Assembly: GCA_018384055.1 (NCBI GenBank)
Contig: JAHAZL010000073.1
Span: 1 to 14,670, forward strand
DNA from: Treponema sp.
GTDB taxonomy: Bacteria > Spirochaetota > Spirochaetia > Treponematales > Treponemataceae
Direction of reading: 5' to 3'
Length of the DNA stretch: 14,670 nt
The translations under genes and the position numbers were made by a program. This document shows, piece after piece, positions 14,046 through 14,670 of the stretch. Positions within the stretch are counted from its first letter, which is position 1; the number at the start of each line of letters is the position of its first letter. The notes under the pieces are model-generated. The model saw only the letters and a list, made by a program, of their open reading frames with translations. It searched no databases and was not told the DNA's origin.

Positions 14046-14285
14046 TTGAAGCTGAACTCAACAACGCCATTGACTTCCTGAAGAAAGAAAACAAACCTGT
14101 ATCCCTCATGATGTTTGACATTGATTTCTTCAAGAAAATCAATGATAACTACGGTCATGCCGATTACCTGCAGCATAGGAATTTACGGCATTAAAGAGGA
14201 AGACACAGCCAAGGATGCTTTCATCCACCTGGACAAAGCCATCTACAATGCCAAAAATAACGGAAGAAACTGCGTAAGCCTCTAA
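14030..14285 (+). pseudogene. Remnant of a GGDEF (diguanylate cyclase) domain with its catalytic centre deleted
   Basis: A frame running from about 14030 to 14158 gives FNQGRIEAELNNAIDFLKKE, then VSLMMFDIDFFKKINDNYGH, which is the conserved start of a GGDEF domain (the metal-binding Asp region DIDxFKxxNDxxGH). After GHA the frame breaks. From 14160 in another frame the reading is ITCSIGIYGIKEEDTAKDAF followed by IHLDKAIYNAKNNGRNCVSL and a TAA at 14283-14285. That is the normal end of the domain (SIGI ... AxxxAKxxGRN). The intervening segment with the GG(D/E)EF active-site loop is missing, so no cyclase activity is possible. It is directly fused to the GH5 remnant with overlapping edges. Confidence 0.82.
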
Positions 14286-14556
14286 TTGCATGCAAGCCAT
14301 CACCCTGAACTGACGTCAGGTACTTTTTATCTGGAAACCATATTGATAAAGCACAAATAACTTTCCTGCCTGATCGGGTTAAGGAAAAGAAAACAAAACT
14401 GATGCCGAACGTACGGCAATGGAATGGGTCGTAAAAGGCTGTTCTTCTCTGCGAGGACACCGTTGCCCTTTCTAAAACTCCACCAACAAGACGCTGTCTT
14501 TTTGGATTATCTGCCAGACGACTAGTCTTCTGGACTTCTACATAACATAAATTAGT
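14286..14556. other. Gene-free stretch after the remnants
   Basis: I find no coding region I can support on either strand. There is a perfect ten-base palindrome CTGACGTCAG at 14310-14319 followed by ACTTTTTAT, which could be a weak terminator left from the GGDEF gene. The rest shows no recognised repeat or RNA gene; frames are short and broken. Confidence 0.5.
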
Positions 14557-14585
14557 ATTCTGCAGTAATTAAATTATTGCAGAAT
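14557..14585. promoter_or_regulatory. 13-bp-arm palindrome, possible operator
   Basis: ATTCTGCAGTAAT (14557-14569) pairs with ATTATTGCAGAAT (14573-14585) across a three-base loop TAA, with one G-U pair. It ends five bases before the -35 box of the promoter at 14590, so it is well placed for a regulator. Confidence 0.55.
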
Positions 14586-14589
14586 AAAT

Positions 14590-14618
14590 TTGACAATAAT
14601 TCTCTTATGTCTTACTAT
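14590..14618 (+). promoter_or_regulatory. Near-consensus sigma-70 promoter
   Basis: TTGACA (14590-14595), a 17-base spacer, and TACTAT (14613-14618). The predicted start, near 14625, falls in the left arm of the following hairpin. It reads out of the window to the right. Confidence 0.6.
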
Positions 14619-14660
14619 TTAGGGCTGTCCCAAAAGTATGGGGCAGCCCTAAATATTTTT
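14618..14660 (+). terminator. Strong 14-bp hairpin with T run at the window edge (terminator or mobile-element end)
   Basis: TTTAGGGCTGTCCC (14618-14631) pairs with GGGGCAGCCCTAAA (14640-14653, one G-U pair) over an eight-base loop and is followed by TATTTTT. The shape is that of an intrinsic terminator or attenuator. The phrase GGGCTGTCCCAAAAGT also resembles terminal inverted repeats of some insertion sequences, which cannot be judged without the DNA to the right. Confidence 0.6.
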
Positions 14661-14670
14661 AAAGACAAAC

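Noticed and set aside
14221..14460. Leftward 79-residue ORF at the right end
   Set aside because: It overlaps the GGDEF remnant in antisense and shows no protein-family features.

Overview
The window looks like a piece of a host-associated or gut Treponema-type spirochete chromosome. This is judged from protein flavour: a B12-binding radical SAM tail, TraX-like, DUF1846 and M15 proteins, a GH5 cellulase with its own C-terminal binding domain, and an AT-rich background. It is also judged from dispersed 'CGTCATTGCGAGG...GAAGCAATCCACGG' repeats. The genus call is inference; no rRNA or other marker gene is present.

Layout. 1-619: 3' end of a probable B12-binding radical SAM gene. 620-1366: a repeat island enclosing a small GIY-YIG nuclease gene that is frameshifted in a ten-base T run. 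1367-4199: three leftward genes (TraX-like membrane protein, divergent dicarboxylate/amino-acid symporter, 16S rRNA methyltransferase RsmE), the last two 16 bases apart. 4200-4470: a spacer with a 72-bp double-hairpin repeat. 4471-6601: a small unknown protein, then a secreted GH5 glycoside hydrolase whose reading frame carries a UGA at an expected Trp. 6602-7427: two convergent terminators and a secreted His/Lys/Pro/Thr-rich protein. 7572-9770: a DUF1846 protein and an M15 DD-carboxypeptidase joined stop-to-start (TAATTG). 9902-10793: a degraded repeat, a terminator and an orphan MetQ-type binding protein. 11075-11551: a small lipoprotein. 11645-13800: a two-component system whose kinase is split by one in-frame UAA, overlapping (ATGA) an intact LuxR/NarL-type response regulator. 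13801-14285: shards of a second GH5 gene and a GGDEF gene, joined by deletions. 14286-14670: no gene, but an exceptional palindrome, a near-consensus promoter and a strong hairpin at the edge.

The main theme is decay alongside intact genes. Two otherwise well-preserved genes carry a single stop, one small gene carries a one-base homopolymer change, and about 480 bases are pure gene debris. Two of the damaged genes are glucan-degrading enzymes and two are signalling proteins. Sequencing error, real pseudogenisation and programmed readthrough or slippage cannot be separated from sequence alone, so each is flagged separately. The most system-like feature is the GIY-YIG gene enclosed by inverted and direct copies of the dispersed repeat. 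It recalls REP elements with their RAYT transposases, but with a different nuclease family. Several genes also appear to be transcribed from promoters only a few bases upstream of their start codons.
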